This document shows, piece after piece, positions 1 through 9,843 of a DNA stretch of 64,000 bases. The notes under the pieces were generated by a model. That model was given only the letters and a program-made list of their open reading frames with translations, had not been told where the DNA came from and did no database searches. Origin of the DNA: Thalassotalea sp. PP2-459 (GTDB lineage: Bacteria > Pseudomonadota > Gammaproteobacteria > Enterobacterales > Alteromonadaceae); the NCBI RefSeq assembly GCF_001913705.1, contig NZ_MKQD01000034.1, forward strand, positions 62,001 through 126,000, in the 5' to 3' direction. The position numbers were made by a program, and so were the translations under genes. Each line of letters opens with the position of its first letter. The first letter of the stretch is position 1.

Positions 1-107
1 ACGTATTCTAATGTTGAGATGATTAAACGTTTCGCTAGCCTACAATACAAACGATGATCAATCACAAAAACAACGTGTCTTCTAATCTGCATTGAAGGAA
101 GTATTGA
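1..107. other. Left-edge sequence before spoT, no gene recognised
   Basis: Frame 1 is open from the window edge to a TGA at 55-57, and frame 2 is open from 23 to a TAA at 83-85. Neither short tail resembles a protein I know. In relatives rpoZ usually precedes spoT, but I do not see a recognisable RpoZ C-terminus here. The spoT ribosome binding site (AAGGA) lies at about 95-99. Confidence 0.4.
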
Positions 108-2216
108 GTGTATCTTTTTGAACCACTTAAAGAGTATGTATCGAGCTACTTATCGAAAGTACAAATTGATCTGTTAAAACAGGCATACATCGTGGCACGC
201 GATGCGCATGAAGGACAAATGCGTTCAAGTGGTGAACCCTATATTACCCACCCCGTAGCGGTTGCGCATAATTTAGCAAAAATGCACCTAGATCACGAAA
301 CCTTAATGGCAGCACTACTGCATGATGTGATTGAAGATACGCCAGTAACCAAAGACGAATTAGCAGAATTATTTGGTCATACCGTTGCTGAACTTGTTGA
401 AGGGGTGAGCAAGTTAGATAAACTTAAATTTGATAACAAAGAAGAAATGCAGGCGGAAAATTTTCGCAAGATGGTCTTGGCCATGACGCAAGATATTCGC
501 GTTATTTTGATCAAATTGGCTGATCGCACCCATAACATGCGAACACTAGATGCTCTGCGCCCAGACAAACGCCGTAGAATAGCGCGTGAAACGCTTGAAA
601 TTTACGCGCCTATTGCTAATCGGCTCGGTATTCATGATATTAAAAACGAATTAGAAGTGTTGGGTTTTGAAGCGTTATACCCAATGCGTGCTCGAGCCCT
701 GAAATCCGAGGTTAAAAAAGCACGCGGTAATCGCAAAGAAATTATTAATAATATTCGTGAAGAAGTCGGGCAACGTCTGGCAGAACACGGCATCAATGCA
801 GAAGTGTCAGGGCGTGAAAAGCATTTGTTTTCTATTTATCGAAAAATGAAAAACAAAGAACTAATGTTTAATGAAGTGATGGACATCTATGCATTTCGCG
901 TCATCGTTGATAACAAACTTGATGAGTGTTACCGTGCGTTAGGTGCCGTGCATAACCTCTTTAAACCAATAGAAAGCCGCTTTAAAGATTATATTGCTAT
1001 CCCTAAAACGAACGGTTATCAATCATTGCATACTTCACTAGTGGGCCCGCACGGTATACCGGTAGAAATACAAATTCGTACAAAAGATATGGATCAAATG
1101 GCAGACAAAGGAGTTGCTGCTCATTGGCTATATAAACAAGACGGTGATGATGGCGGTACAACTGCTCAAATGAAAGCCCGTCGCTGGATGCAGAGCCTAT
1201 TAGAACTGCAACAAAGTGCTGGCAGTTCCTTCGAATTTATTGAAAATGTAAAAACTGATTTATTCCCAGAAGAAATTTACGTGTTTACCCCGGATGGTCG
1301 CATTATTGAGCTCCCGATGGGAGCAACGCCCGTTGATTTTGCCTATGCAGTACATACTGATGTTGGTAATTCTTGTGTTGGGGCTAAAGTCGATCGTAAG
1401 CCTTATCCGTTAAGCCAAGCGATTGACTCAGGCCAAACTATTGAAATCGTCACCTCGCCTGCGGCACACCCTAATGCAACATGGTTAAACTTTGTGGTAA
1501 CAGCTAAGGCGCGTTTACAAATACGCACCTATTTACGTTCACAAGAAAAAAATCATTCACACATGCTCGGTAAACGTTTACTCAGTCATGCATTAGGTAA
1601 AGTAAAGCTAGACGATATACCACCAGAAAAAATCCAACAAGTTTTGCAAGAAACTAGTAATAAAAGCTTTGACGACTTATTGATCAATATTGGCTTGGGC
1701 AACGCGCTAAGTATCGGTATCGCACGTCGGTTAACCGATGAATTTACTGAAGATAGTGAGTTAAATCCGCCAACCAGTAAAACAAAAATGCCGATTAAAG
1801 GCACTGAAGGCATGCTCGTTAATTACGGTAAGTGTTGTCGTCCTATACCGGGTGATAGCATTATGGCTTATTTAAGCCCTGGAAAGGGCTTGATGGTTCA
1901 CCAAGCAGGTTGTCGAAATATTAAAGGCACGCAAGAGCAGCATTTATTCCCCGTAAGGTGGGACTCAGAAATAGATCGAGACTTTATTGCAAAGTTACGT
2001 ATTGAAATTATCAACCATCAAGGTGCGTTAGCAAAATTAACCAATGTGGTGGCCAAATGTGACTCTAATGTGCATACCTTGAATTCCGGTGAAAAAGACA
2101 CCGGTTTATACGTTATCGACTTAGAATTAACCTGTCGAGATCGTATCCATTTAGCGGATATTATTAGAAAAATCAAAGTGATGATAGACGTACAAAAAGT
2201 AGTGCGTAATAAATAA
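108..2216 (+). CDS. spoT: Bifunctional (p)ppGpp synthetase/hydrolase SpoT
   Basis: Cytoplasmic enzyme that makes and mainly degrades (p)ppGpp, the stringent-response alarmone. The 702-aa length matches the family. Domains in order: HD hydrolase with the H72-D73 pair and nearby E76-D77; a synthetase domain around residues 230-340 with the RFKDYIAIPKTNGYQSLHT signature; a TGS domain around 386-447 (EEIYVFTPDGRIIELP); and a C-terminal ACT domain from about 626. An intact HD centre argues for SpoT rather than RelA, whose HD site is degenerate. The GTG start is supported by AAGGA eight bases upstream. It is the first gene of a same-strand run with a RidA gene, trmH and recG, matching the spoT-trmH-recG order of enterobacteria. 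Confidence 0.97.
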   Translation: MYLFEPLKEYVSSYLSKVQIDLLKQAYIVARDAHEGQMRSSGEPYITHPVAVAHNLAKMHLDHETLMAALLHDVIEDTPVTKDELAELFGHTVAELVEGVSKLDKLKFDNKEEMQAENFRKMVLAMTQDIRVILIKLADRTHNMRTLDALRPDKRRRIARETLEIYAPIANRLGIHDIKNELEVLGFEALYPMRARALKSEVKKARGNRKEIINNIREEVGQRLAEHGINAEVSGREKHLFSIYRKMKNKELMFNEVMDIYAFRVIVDNKLDECYRALGAVHNLFKPIESRFKDYIAIPKTNGYQSLHTSLVGPHGIPVEIQIRTKDMDQMADKGVAAHWLYKQDGDDGGTTAQMKARRWMQSLLELQQSAGSSFEFIENVKTDLFPEEIYVFTPDGRIIELPMGATPVDFAYAVHTDVGNSCVGAKVDRKPYPLSQAIDSGQTIEIVTSPAAHPNATWLNFVVTAKARLQIRTYLRSQEKNHSHMLGKRLLSHALGKVKLDDIPPEKIQQVLQETSNKSFDDLLINIGLGNALSIGIARRLTDEFTEDSELNPPTSKTKMPIKGTEGMLVNYGKCCRPIPGDSIMAYLSPGKGLMVHQAGCRNIKGTQEQHLFPVRWDSEIDRDFIAKLRIEIINHQGALAKLTNVVAKCDSNVHTLNSGEKDTGLYVIDLELTCRDRIHLADIIRKIKVMIDVQKVVRNK

Positions 2217-2259
2217 TCATTTATTAAGGTTTATCTTGAGATAAACAACAAGGACAATT

Positions 2260-2649
2260 ATGAAATCAATTATTCGTACGGAAAATGCACCTAGTGCCAT
2301 TGGTACTTATAGCCAAGCCGTAAAAATTAAAAATACTGTTTACTTGTCGGGCCAAATACCATTAGTGCCTGAAACCATGGAAGTCGTCGCTGATGATTTC
2401 GCCACACAGGCTCATCAAGTGTTTAAGAACTTATCAGCAGTATGTGAAGCTGCCGGCGGCACATTAAATGATATGGTGAAAGTGAATATCTTTTTAATGG
2501 ATTTATCACAGTTTTCAACCGTTAATGACATTATGTCAGAGTACTTTTCGCAACCATATCCAGCACGTGCTGCCGTGCAAGTTGCCCGTTTGCCAAAAGA
2601 CGTAGCCATTGAAATTGATGGCGTTTTAGAATTGCCAAACGTTGATTAA
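2260..2649 (+). CDS. ridA: RidA/YjgF family enamine/imine deaminase
   Basis: A 129-aa protein of the RidA (YjgF/YER057c/UK114) family. These cytosolic trimers hydrolyse reactive 2-aminoacrylate-type enamines and imines released by PLP enzymes. The start resembles the family N-terminus (APSAIGTYSQAVK). The strongly conserved tail PARAAVQVARLPKDVAIEID includes the arginine that binds the substrate carboxylate in characterised members. Start ATG has AAGGA at 2250-2254. It sits 43 bp after spoT and 30 bp before trmH, so co-transcription is likely. Several RidA subfamilies exist, and which one this is cannot be settled by eye. Confidence 0.93.
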   Translation: MKSIIRTENAPSAIGTYSQAVKIKNTVYLSGQIPLVPETMEVVADDFATQAHQVFKNLSAVCEAAGGTLNDMVKVNIFLMDLSQFSTVNDIMSEYFSQPYPARAAVQVARLPKDVAIEIDGVLELPNVD

Positions 2650-2679
2650 TAACAGTTTATAACAAGACGTATAAAGAAA

Positions 2680-3387
2680 ATGACACCGGAACGCTTACGC
2701 CGAATTAACGCAATGCTGGATATGCGCCAGCCAGATCTTACCGTATGTATGGAAGGGGTGCATAAAACCCATAATCTTGCAGCGGTCGTGAGAACCGCAG
2801 ATGCTATAGGTATTAGTGATGTACACGCAGTTTGGAAAAATGAACGTATGCGTGTATCAGGTGGTAGTGCTGCGGGTAGCCAACATTGGGTTGATGTGCA
2901 CAATTATTCAAGCACTAAAGAGGCAATTGTTGAGTTAAAAAAGCAAAACATGCAAGTGTTAGTAACTCATTTGTCAGATACTTCGGTTGATTTTCGTGAC
3001 ATTGATTACACAAAGCCAACGGCGATTATTTTAGGACAAGAAAAGTTTGGCGCATCTGAGCAAGCATTAGCAATGGCCGATCAAGATATTGTTATTCCCA
3101 TGGTAGGCATGGTGCAATCGTTAAATGTTTCAGTAGCAAATTCAGTCGTGTTGTATGAAGCGCAAAGGCAACGAAAAGCTGCGGGCTTGTATGATACTCC
3201 ACGAATTGAAGAAGCCCGTCGTCAACGCTTTTTGTTTGAGGGGGGACATCCTATTTTTGCTCAAGCATGTCAACGAAAAGGTTTGCCTTATCCAAACATA
3301 GATGAAGAGGGGCAAATTGTTGCGTCAGATGAATGGTGGCAACAAATGCAGATGACCCAAGAAGCGTGGCAACAACTCGACAACTAA
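2680..3387 (+). CDS. trmH: tRNA (guanosine(18)-2'-O)-methyltransferase TrmH
   Basis: SPOUT-class methyltransferase that 2'-O-methylates G18 in the tRNA D-loop using SAM. Family landmarks are the N-terminal MTPERLRRINAMLDMRQPDL, the middle ILGQEKFGAS segment, and the C-terminal trefoil-knot signature IVIPMVGMVQSLNVSVA that binds SAM. Its 235 aa is close to the usual 229. It lies between the RidA gene and recG, the conserved spoT-trmH-recG neighbourhood. No defect is visible. Confidence 0.95.
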   Translation: MTPERLRRINAMLDMRQPDLTVCMEGVHKTHNLAAVVRTADAIGISDVHAVWKNERMRVSGGSAAGSQHWVDVHNYSSTKEAIVELKKQNMQVLVTHLSDTSVDFRDIDYTKPTAIILGQEKFGASEQALAMADQDIVIPMVGMVQSLNVSVANSVVLYEAQRQRKAAGLYDTPRIEEARRQRFLFEGGHPIFAQACQRKGLPYPNIDEEGQIVASDEWWQQMQMTQEAWQQLDN

Positions 3388-3407
3388 TTCAGTAAAAAGG
3401 ATTTTCA

Positions 3408-5507
3408 ATGGCGTCATCCGCAATAGGACTTGGTAACCTCGCTCGTATTGCGGTTTCATCGCTAAAGGGCGTTGGCCCTAGCATGGCGGAAAAACTCGCC
3501 AAAATTGGCATTGAGTCAGTGCAAGACTTATTGTTCCACCTACCCAATCGATACGAAGATAGAACACGTATCACGACAATACGCGATTGTTTCCCTGGGA
3601 TGTTTACTAATATTATTGGTGAAATTACCCATAGCCAAGTGGTGCAGGGCCGTCGACGTATGCTGGTAGTATCGGTAAATGATGGTACAGGCGGTGTGAA
3701 TTTACGGTTTTTCAACTTTACGGCGGCACAAAAAAATAACTTATCTATTGGCCGTGAAATACGCTGCTACGGTGAAATGACCCGTGGCGGGCGTGGCCTT
3801 GAAATTATTCATCCTGAATATAAATTTTTAGAACAAGACAGCGCACCAACACCGGTAGAAGAGACGCTTACGCCGGTATATCCTACAACCGATGGGCTTA
3901 GACAAATTACCTTACGTAATTTAACCGACCAAGCCATTGTACGCTTACAGCGCGGTGATATTGAAGACATTGTTCCCGATAGTTTTATCCATGAACCTTA
4001 CTCGCTCAAACAAGCTTTAAGTTTTATTCACCGGCCAACACCAGATACTTCAGTTATTCAACTTGAAGAAGGTAAACACCCAGCACAATTGCGGCTGATC
4101 AAAGAAGAATTACTCGCACATAATTTGAGTATGTTAAAGCTTCGACAGTCGGTAGAGAAATTTCAAGCAGTGCCGTTAACTATTGATAAAACGTTGGAAG
4201 ATAAGTTTCTAACTACACTGCCATTTTCACCCACTAACGCCCAAGCTCGTGTGGTCAATGAAGCACGAGATGACTTATCAAAGTCTCAGCCTATGATGCG
4301 ATTAGTGCAAGGTGATGTTGGTTCAGGTAAAACCTTGGTGGCGGCCTTAGCTGCGTTAACTGCCATTGGGCAAGGCTTTCAAGTGGCATTAATGGCGCCA
4401 ACTGAAATTTTGGCTGAACAACATGCAATTAATTTTCAGAAATGGTTTCAGCCCTTAGATATTGCCGTTAGTTGGTTAGCCGGAAAAACAAAAGCAAAAG
4501 CACGCCGTGAAGCATTAGCGCATATTGCTGATGGTAGTGCAAAAATGGTCGTGGGTACGCATGCCTTGTTTCAAGATGACGTGATATTTAATCAGCTCGC
4601 GCTGATCATTATTGATGAACAACATCGTTTTGGCGTACACCAACGTTTATCGCTTCGTGAAAAGGGTGCGTTTGATGGTTATTATCCGCATCAATTAATT
4701 ATGACCGCTACACCGATCCCAAGAACGCTTGCGATGACAGCATATGCTGACTTAGATACGTCAGTCATCGATGAATTACCACCAGGAAGAACACCGATAA
4801 CAACTGTAGCGTTACCTGATAGCCGACGTGATGATGTAATAGAGCGTATTCATCAAGCATGTATTGGTGAAAACAGACAAGCTTACTGGGTATGTACCTT
4901 GATTGAAGAATCAGAAGTACTGCAATGCCAGGCGGCTGAAGATACGGCTATTTATATACAAGAACATTTGCCTGAATTACGCGTTGGTTTAGTGCATGGT
5001 CGTATGAAAGCGCAAGAAAAACAAACGGTGATGGAAGCTTTCAAAGCTGGAGACGTTAACTTATTAGTGGCAACAACCGTTATTGAAGTTGGCGTTGATG
5101 TACCCAATGCAAGCTTGATGGTGATTGAAAATCCTGAACGCCTAGGTTTAGCGCAACTGCATCAATTAAGAGGACGTGTAGGCCGAGGTTCTGTGGCCTC
5201 TCACTGCGTCTTAATGTATAAAAGCCCACTATCAAAAACGGCTACTAAACGATTAGCTGTTTTACGAGAAAGTAACGATGGTTTCGTTATAGCACAAAAA
5301 GATTTGGAAATACGTGGTCCTGGTGAACTACTGGGCACAAAACAAACTGGGTTGGCGGATCTGAAAATTGCTGATTTAATGCGTGACGCAGATCTTATTC
5401 CTCAAGTGCAGCAACATGCGTATTTACTGTGGCAACAATCGCCTGACAAAGCGATGGCGTTAATCGATCGTTGGCTCGGTAGCCGTGAGCATTATTCTAA
5501 TGCGTGA
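3408..5507 (+). CDS. recG: ATP-dependent DNA helicase RecG
   Basis: Superfamily-2 double-strand DNA translocase that reverses stalled forks and processes Holliday-type junctions. The 699-aa chain has an N-terminal helix-hairpin-like segment (LKGVGPSMAEKLAKIGI), an OB-fold wedge domain around 60-155, Walker A GDVGSGKT at about 302-309, the DEQH Walker B at 403-406, and the C-terminal helicase motifs including HQLRGRVGRG. Length and motifs are complete. It ends the spoT-RidA-trmH-recG run, 20 bp after trmH. Confidence 0.97.
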   Translation: MASSAIGLGNLARIAVSSLKGVGPSMAEKLAKIGIESVQDLLFHLPNRYEDRTRITTIRDCFPGMFTNIIGEITHSQVVQGRRRMLVVSVNDGTGGVNLRFFNFTAAQKNNLSIGREIRCYGEMTRGGRGLEIIHPEYKFLEQDSAPTPVEETLTPVYPTTDGLRQITLRNLTDQAIVRLQRGDIEDIVPDSFIHEPYSLKQALSFIHRPTPDTSVIQLEEGKHPAQLRLIKEELLAHNLSMLKLRQSVEKFQAVPLTIDKTLEDKFLTTLPFSPTNAQARVVNEARDDLSKSQPMMRLVQGDVGSGKTLVAALAALTAIGQGFQVALMAPTEILAEQHAINFQKWFQPLDIAVSWLAGKTKAKARREALAHIADGSAKMVVGTHALFQDDVIFNQLALIIIDEQHRFGVHQRLSLREKGAFDGYYPHQLIMTATPIPRTLAMTAYADLDTSVIDELPPGRTPITTVALPDSRRDDVIERIHQACIGENRQAYWVCTLIEESEVLQCQAAEDTAIYIQEHLPELRVGLVHGRMKAQEKQTVMEAFKAGDVNLLVATTVIEVGVDVPNASLMVIENPERLGLAQLHQLRGRVGRGSVASHCVLMYKSPLSKTATKRLAVLRESNDGFVIAQKDLEIRGPGELLGTKQTGLADLKIADLMRDADLIPQVQQHAYLLWQQSPDKAMALIDRWLGSREHYSNA

Positions 5508-5551
5508 TAACGATGATTTGCTTTTGTTGTTAATAAACACGAAATAAACTT

Positions 5552-5589
5552 TGATTTGTATGAAAATAAATTTCACTACAAATCATTTT
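5552..5589 (+). terminator. Possible intrinsic terminator after recG
   Basis: TGATTTGTA (5552-5560) pairs with TACAAATCA (5577-5585), with an inner TGAA/TTCA pairing, followed by TTTT (5586-5589). The stem is AT-rich and the U-tract short, so its strength is doubtful. Confidence 0.4.
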
Positions 5590-5615
5590 AATAGCCTTGC
5601 AGACGGAAAAATCAA

Positions 5616-6698
5616 ATGGATGTAAATCCCCGTTTTTATGAGATTGACCTTTATCGTTTTTTAGCCGCTATTGGTGTGGTTATTTTTCATTATACCTACA
5701 CTGCCTTTATGGAAGGTTATGCACCTATCGCTAATTTTCCTGAGTTAAGAGAAGTAACGCGCTACTTTTACATGGGCATTAATTTCTTTTTTGTGATCTC
5801 TGGTTTCGTCATCTTTATGAGTGTTGCTGACGGCAGTGTGAGAAAGTTTCTCATTTCACGTTTTGTACGATTATATCCAGCCTATTGGGCTGCACTTATT
5901 ATGACCAGTATCGCGACAGTATATTTTGGTGGTGAGGTATTTTCTATCAATTGGCCACAGTTCTGGGCCAATGTAACCATGATTAATGAAACAATGGACT
6001 ATAAGCCAATAGACGGCGCATACTGGACATTGTATATCGAATTAAAGTTCTATCTATTTATGCTGTTTATTCTAGCAACAGGTGTAATGAAGTACTTTCA
6101 ATCTATTATTGCACTCGTATTAGTCGGCTCGACAGTTGTGTTATTTTTTCCTTGGGCTGTTAATATCAATATGTTTACGGCAATGTTTCCCCATTGGAGT
6201 GGTTATTTCGCTGCGGGCTGTATTTTTTATCTCATTCGTCGTGATGGCATTAACTTCTATCGCACTTTACTGTTGGCACTTGCCTATTTTTATATCATTA
6301 AACAATCAACATTGTTTGGGGGACTTATGGGGCAATGGTTCAGTATTACTTTTGACTTGGAGGTAATCGTTTGGATTAATAGTGCATTCTTTGCTTTGTT
6401 GATGGTGACAGCCTTAGTGAAAGAGAACCCCCTGCGCAAAGCCTGGTGTTACTATTTAGGGGTTTTTACTTATCCTATCTATTTAGTACATCAACATATA
6501 GGTTACATGGCGTTTAATTATTTTGGTACTGAGAACAATATTACCTGGTTAGTTGTTTTGACCGTTTTAGTCATGGCAATACTTGCGTGGTTAGTACATC
6601 AATTAGTAGAAGTAGAAATAGGAAAGCGCTTGTCTGTGATCTTGAAACGTAAATGGTTAACGAATACAGATAAAGCGGTAGATTGTCAGACAGGGTAA
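5616..6698 (+). CDS. Acyltransferase-3 family membrane protein (OafA/YrhL-like)
   Basis: Integral membrane O-acyltransferase-like protein of 360 aa with about ten hydrophobic segments. The opening YEIDLYRFLAAIGVVIFHYTY carries the conserved Arg and His of the family, and FFVISGFVIFMS followed by RFVRLYPAYW is the second hallmark block. Members transfer acetyl or other acyl groups to sugars on LPS, exopolysaccharide or glycans. The substrate here is unknown because no glycan locus is adjacent. It stands alone between recG and ubiE. A short inverted repeat (6694-6701/6713-6720) overlaps its stop codon. Confidence 0.88.
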   Translation: MDVNPRFYEIDLYRFLAAIGVVIFHYTYTAFMEGYAPIANFPELREVTRYFYMGINFFFVISGFVIFMSVADGSVRKFLISRFVRLYPAYWAALIMTSIATVYFGGEVFSINWPQFWANVTMINETMDYKPIDGAYWTLYIELKFYLFMLFILATGVMKYFQSIIALVLVGSTVVLFFPWAVNINMFTAMFPHWSGYFAAGCIFYLIRRDGINFYRTLLLALAYFYIIKQSTLFGGLMGQWFSITFDLEVIVWINSAFFALLMVTALVKENPLRKAWCYYLGVFTYPIYLVHQHIGYMAFNYFGTENNITWLVVLTVLVMAILAWLVHQLVEVEIGKRLSVILKRKWLTNTDKAVDCQTG

Positions 6699-6773
6699 TA
6701 AATGGGTATTAATTATTACCACAAACTGCGCTAAACTAGCAGCACTTTTATTATTCAACCATTGAACGTTACC

Positions 6774-7550
6774 ATGAGTGAAGAAAAACAACCCGTTGAT
6801 GAGCAAAATGCTTCATCAACACATTTTGGGTATCAAACCGTAGATACCGAAGTAAAAGAGTCTAAAGTTGCCGGCGTCTTTCACTCTGTTGCACAACAAT
6901 ACGATGTGATGAACGATTTAATGTCATTTGGCATTCATCGATTATGGAAACGATTCACTATTGACGCTAGTGGTGTAAGGCCAGGTAACAACGTACTTGA
7001 TTTAGCTGGTGGAACAGGTGACTTAACCGCGAAATTTTCAAAACTTGTCGGCCGAGAAGGTCGTGTTATATTGGCTGATATTAACAGCTCCATGCTCAAT
7101 GTTGGCCGTGATAAATTGCGTGATAAAGGCTTAGTGCAAAATATTGAATATGTACAAGCTAACGCCGAATACTTGCCATTTGAAGACAATACCTTTGACA
7201 TCATTACTATCGCTTTTGGTTTGCGTAACGTTACTCATAAAGATCGAGCATTACGCTCTATGTACCGTGTGTTAAAACCGGGTGGCCGTTTACTGGTATT
7301 AGAGTTTTCAAAACCTGAACATGAGATCATGAATAAAGCATACGATTTTTATTCGTTTAATATATTGCCTAAAATGGGTGAGTTAATTGCGAAAGATGGT
7401 GATAGTTATCAATATTTAGCGGAATCGATTCGTATGCATCCCGATCAAGAAACTTTAAAGCAAATGATGGACGCTGCCGGTTTTGAGCAAACCAGTTATA
7501 AAAATTTAACCGACGGTATTGTCGCACTACACAAAGGTTTTAAGTTTTAA
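6774..7550 (+). CDS. ubiE: Ubiquinone/menaquinone C-methyltransferase UbiE
   Basis: SAM-dependent C-methyltransferase of ubiquinone (and menaquinone) biosynthesis. The nucleotide-binding signature is [10 protein letters not shown], followed by [15 protein letters not shown] and the conserved [13 protein letters not shown] block. The frame could start at a TTG at 6762, but I chose ATG 6774 (MSEEKQP), giving 258 aa, because no Shine-Dalgarno favours the upstream codon and homologues begin near here. It is the first gene of a tight ubiE-ubiJ-ubiB cluster, the same order as in E. coli. Confidence 0.95.
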   Translation: MSEEKQPVDEQNASSTHFGYQTVDTEVKESKVAGVFHSVAQQYDVMNDLMSFGIHRLWKRFTIDASGVRPGNNVLDLAGGTGDLTAKFSKLVGREGRVILADINSSMLNVGRDKLRDKGLVQNIEYVQANAEYLPFEDNTFDIITIAFGLRNVTHKDRALRSMYRVLKPGGRLLVLEFSKPEHEIMNKAYDFYSFNILPKMGELIAKDGDSYQYLAESIRMHPDQETLKQMMDAAGFEQTSYKNLTDGIVALHKGFKF

Positions 7551-7555
7551 TTCGC

Positions 7556-8197
7556 ATGTCTACTATTATGCATCATCAAATGTTGTGCGGCTTTATTGAA
7601 AAAGTGGTTAACGCACTCCTTAGCATGAACTTATCTAGTAACGCATCGCTTGTAGCGCTAGAACAAAAAAACCTTGTGGTCTCGTTAGCTGAGCTTAATT
7701 TTCCATTATCGTTAACGGTTAGTGATAAACAACTCCTTGTCACTTGCATTACTGAGCGCAATGATTGTCAAATTGATACGAGCCTTGCAACACTGAAAAC
7801 ACTAAAAGAAGAGCAGCAACTTACCGAGTTAATTAAACAAGATAAATTGAATATTGTTGGTGATGTTAAAGTCGCACAGCAATTTTCTGATGTTTTTCAA
7901 CAGTTAGACATAGATTGGCAGTCAGAAATAGCAAACTATATAGGTGATGTGCCTACATACAAGTTAGGACGCTTTCATCAATGGCTTTTGGCTAAAGTGA
8001 CATTTGCTAAACAGCAAGTTTCAGCTGATGCGAGCGAATGGTTATTACATGAAAAGCGTGTGTTAGTGTCAAACGGTGAACTTCAGCAATTCTATGGTCA
8101 AATTCAACAGGCTCAGCAAGCGGTTCAACAAATAGAACAACGTATTTCACAACTGGATGATGCGATTAACGCATCACATCAGGAGTCATTGTCTTGA
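7556..8197 (+). CDS. ubiJ: Ubiquinone biosynthesis accessory factor UbiJ (SCP2 domain)
   Basis: A 213-aa lipid-carrier-like protein that in E. coli works with UbiK and UbiB to organise the soluble Ubi complex. The N-terminal half is a poorly conserved SCP2-like domain. The C-terminus is a predicted coiled coil ([20 protein letters not shown]) as in UbiJ. Identification rests mainly on position: five bases after ubiE and overlapping ubiB by four (TTGA). Confidence 0.85.
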   Translation: MSTIMHHQMLCGFIEKVVNALLSMNLSSNASLVALEQKNLVVSLAELNFPLSLTVSDKQLLVTCITERNDCQIDTSLATLKTLKEEQQLTELIKQDKLNIVGDVKVAQQFSDVFQQLDIDWQSEIANYIGDVPTYKLGRFHQWLLAKVTFAKQQVSADASEWLLHEKRVLVSNGELQQFYGQIQQAQQAVQQIEQRISQLDDAINASHQESLS

Positions 8198-9762
8198 AGA
8201 GTACACGACGGTTATATCGAATTACCGCAACGTTTTTCCACTACGGTTTAGATGAATTGATCCCACCGAAGTTGATCCCTTGGTATGTCAAAATAATGCG
8301 TTGGTCACTGTTTTGGCTTCGCAATAAGCATACAGAAAAACCAAGAGCTGTTCGGTTTCGATTAGCGATCGAATCGTTAGGCCCCGTGTTTATTAAGTTT
8401 GGTCAAATGCTTTCTACCAGACGTGATTTACTACCCGATGACTTTGCAAATGAGTTAGCCTTATTACAAGATCAAGTACCGGCTTTTGATGGCGAATATG
8501 CTAGAAAAGTGATTATCAATGCGATAGGCAAAGAGGTATTTGAGCAGTCATTTTCCCACTTTGAAACCCTGCCTTTAGCCTCAGCCTCCATCGCCCAAGT
8601 ACATACCGCAACATTGTTACAAGATGGTCAACAACAGAATGTGGTGATCAAAGTATTGCGCCCAGGCATAGATAAAATTATCAAAGCTGATGTGAGCATG
8701 ATGGCGAAGCTGGCTAAGGTTGTGTCAAGGTGGCTGCCTGATGGTAAACGATTAAGACCAACAGAAGTCGTAGCTGAATATAAGAAAACAATTTTAGATG
8801 AGCTTGATTTACAACGAGAGTCGGCAAATGCGATTCAATTAAAACGCAATTTTAGTTTAGGAAGAGAAAACGACCATATTCTCTATGTACCTGAGGTTTA
8901 TAGCCAATTTTGTCATAAAAATGTACTGGTAATGGAGCGTATCTACGGCGTAAGTGTCGGTGAGGTGGAAACGCTTACTGGCCTTGGCGTAGATATGAAA
9001 CTGTTAGCTGAACGTGGCTTAGACGTATTTTTTACGCAAGTATATCGTGATAGTTTCTTTCACGCTGATATGCATCCGGGTAATGTTTTTGTTGATGCAA
9101 CCGATCCTGCAAACCCTACTTGGATCGCAATAGATTGTGGCATTGTTGGTACGTTAAACCGTGAAGATAAACGCTATTTGGCAGAGAACTTTGTTGCATT
9201 TTTTAATCGAGATTATCGTAAAGTAGCGCAACTACATGTCGATTCAGGGTGGGTGCCGCCACAAACAAGTGTTGATGAATTTGAATTCGCTATACGTACA
9301 GTATGTGAGCCTATTTTTAATAAACCATTGGCTGAAATATCATTTGGCCAAGTGTTGGTAAACCTGTTTAATACCGCGCGGCGCTTTAATATGGAAGTGC
9401 AGCCTCAGTTGGTGTTATTACAAAAAACCTTGTTATATGTTGAAGGGTTAGGGCGTCAGTTATACCCGCAATTAGACTTATGGCAAACCGCAAAACCCTT
9501 CCTTGAAAACTGGGTAAAGGAACAAATGGGCGTTAAAGCGGTTTTTGCCAAAGTGAAAGAAAATTTACCTTTTTGGAATGAAAAACTACCTGAAATGCCT
9601 GATTTGGTTTATCAGTATTTAAAAGAGGGTAAACACGCGCAACTACAACAGGTTGAATTGTTAAAGCAAATTAAACAACAACAACGAAAAAGCAATCATA
9701 TTTTAGTTTATGCAGTTATTGCCAGTAGTCTAATTATCAGCTGCGCCATTGTGTTTGGCTGA
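8194..9762 (+). CDS. ubiB: Ubiquinone biosynthesis kinase-like protein UbiB
   Basis: Atypical ABC1/ADCK-family protein kinase-like ATPase needed for ubiquinone synthesis. The 522-aa chain has the family KxGQ motif ([16 protein letters not shown]), an ASIAQVHTA nucleotide-loop segment, the catalytic block [12 protein letters not shown], and IDCGIVG in place of the DFG. A hydrophobic anchor lies at the extreme C-terminus ([20 protein letters not shown]). The start is TTG, supported by AGGAG at 8181-8185 and the four-base overlap with ubiJ, which suggests translational coupling. Confidence 0.95.
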   Translation: MKSTRRLYRITATFFHYGLDELIPPKLIPWYVKIMRWSLFWLRNKHTEKPRAVRFRLAIESLGPVFIKFGQMLSTRRDLLPDDFANELALLQDQVPAFDGEYARKVIINAIGKEVFEQSFSHFETLPLASASIAQVHTATLLQDGQQQNVVIKVLRPGIDKIIKADVSMMAKLAKVVSRWLPDGKRLRPTEVVAEYKKTILDELDLQRESANAIQLKRNFSLGRENDHILYVPEVYSQFCHKNVLVMERIYGVSVGEVETLTGLGVDMKLLAERGLDVFFTQVYRDSFFHADMHPGNVFVDATDPANPTWIAIDCGIVGTLNREDKRYLAENFVAFFNRDYRKVAQLHVDSGWVPPQTSVDEFEFAIRTVCEPIFNKPLAEISFGQVLVNLFNTARRFNMEVQPQLVLLQKTLLYVEGLGRQLYPQLDLWQTAKPFLENWVKEQMGVKAVFAKVKENLPFWNEKLPEMPDLVYQYLKEGKHAQLQQVELLKQIKQQQRKSNHILVYAVIASSLIISCAIVFG

Positions 9763-9843
9763 TAAGCTGACAGGGTTTTCTGAGTAAGGTAAAGTAACGT
9801 GCAAAGCGCTGATTAACCACCATCTGTTCTAAGTGATATATAC

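Noticed and set aside
6694-6720. Inverted repeat GGTAATAA/TTATTACC at the acyltransferase stop, considered as terminator
   Set aside because: AT-rich 8-bp stem overlapping the stop codon with no U-tract on the plus strand.
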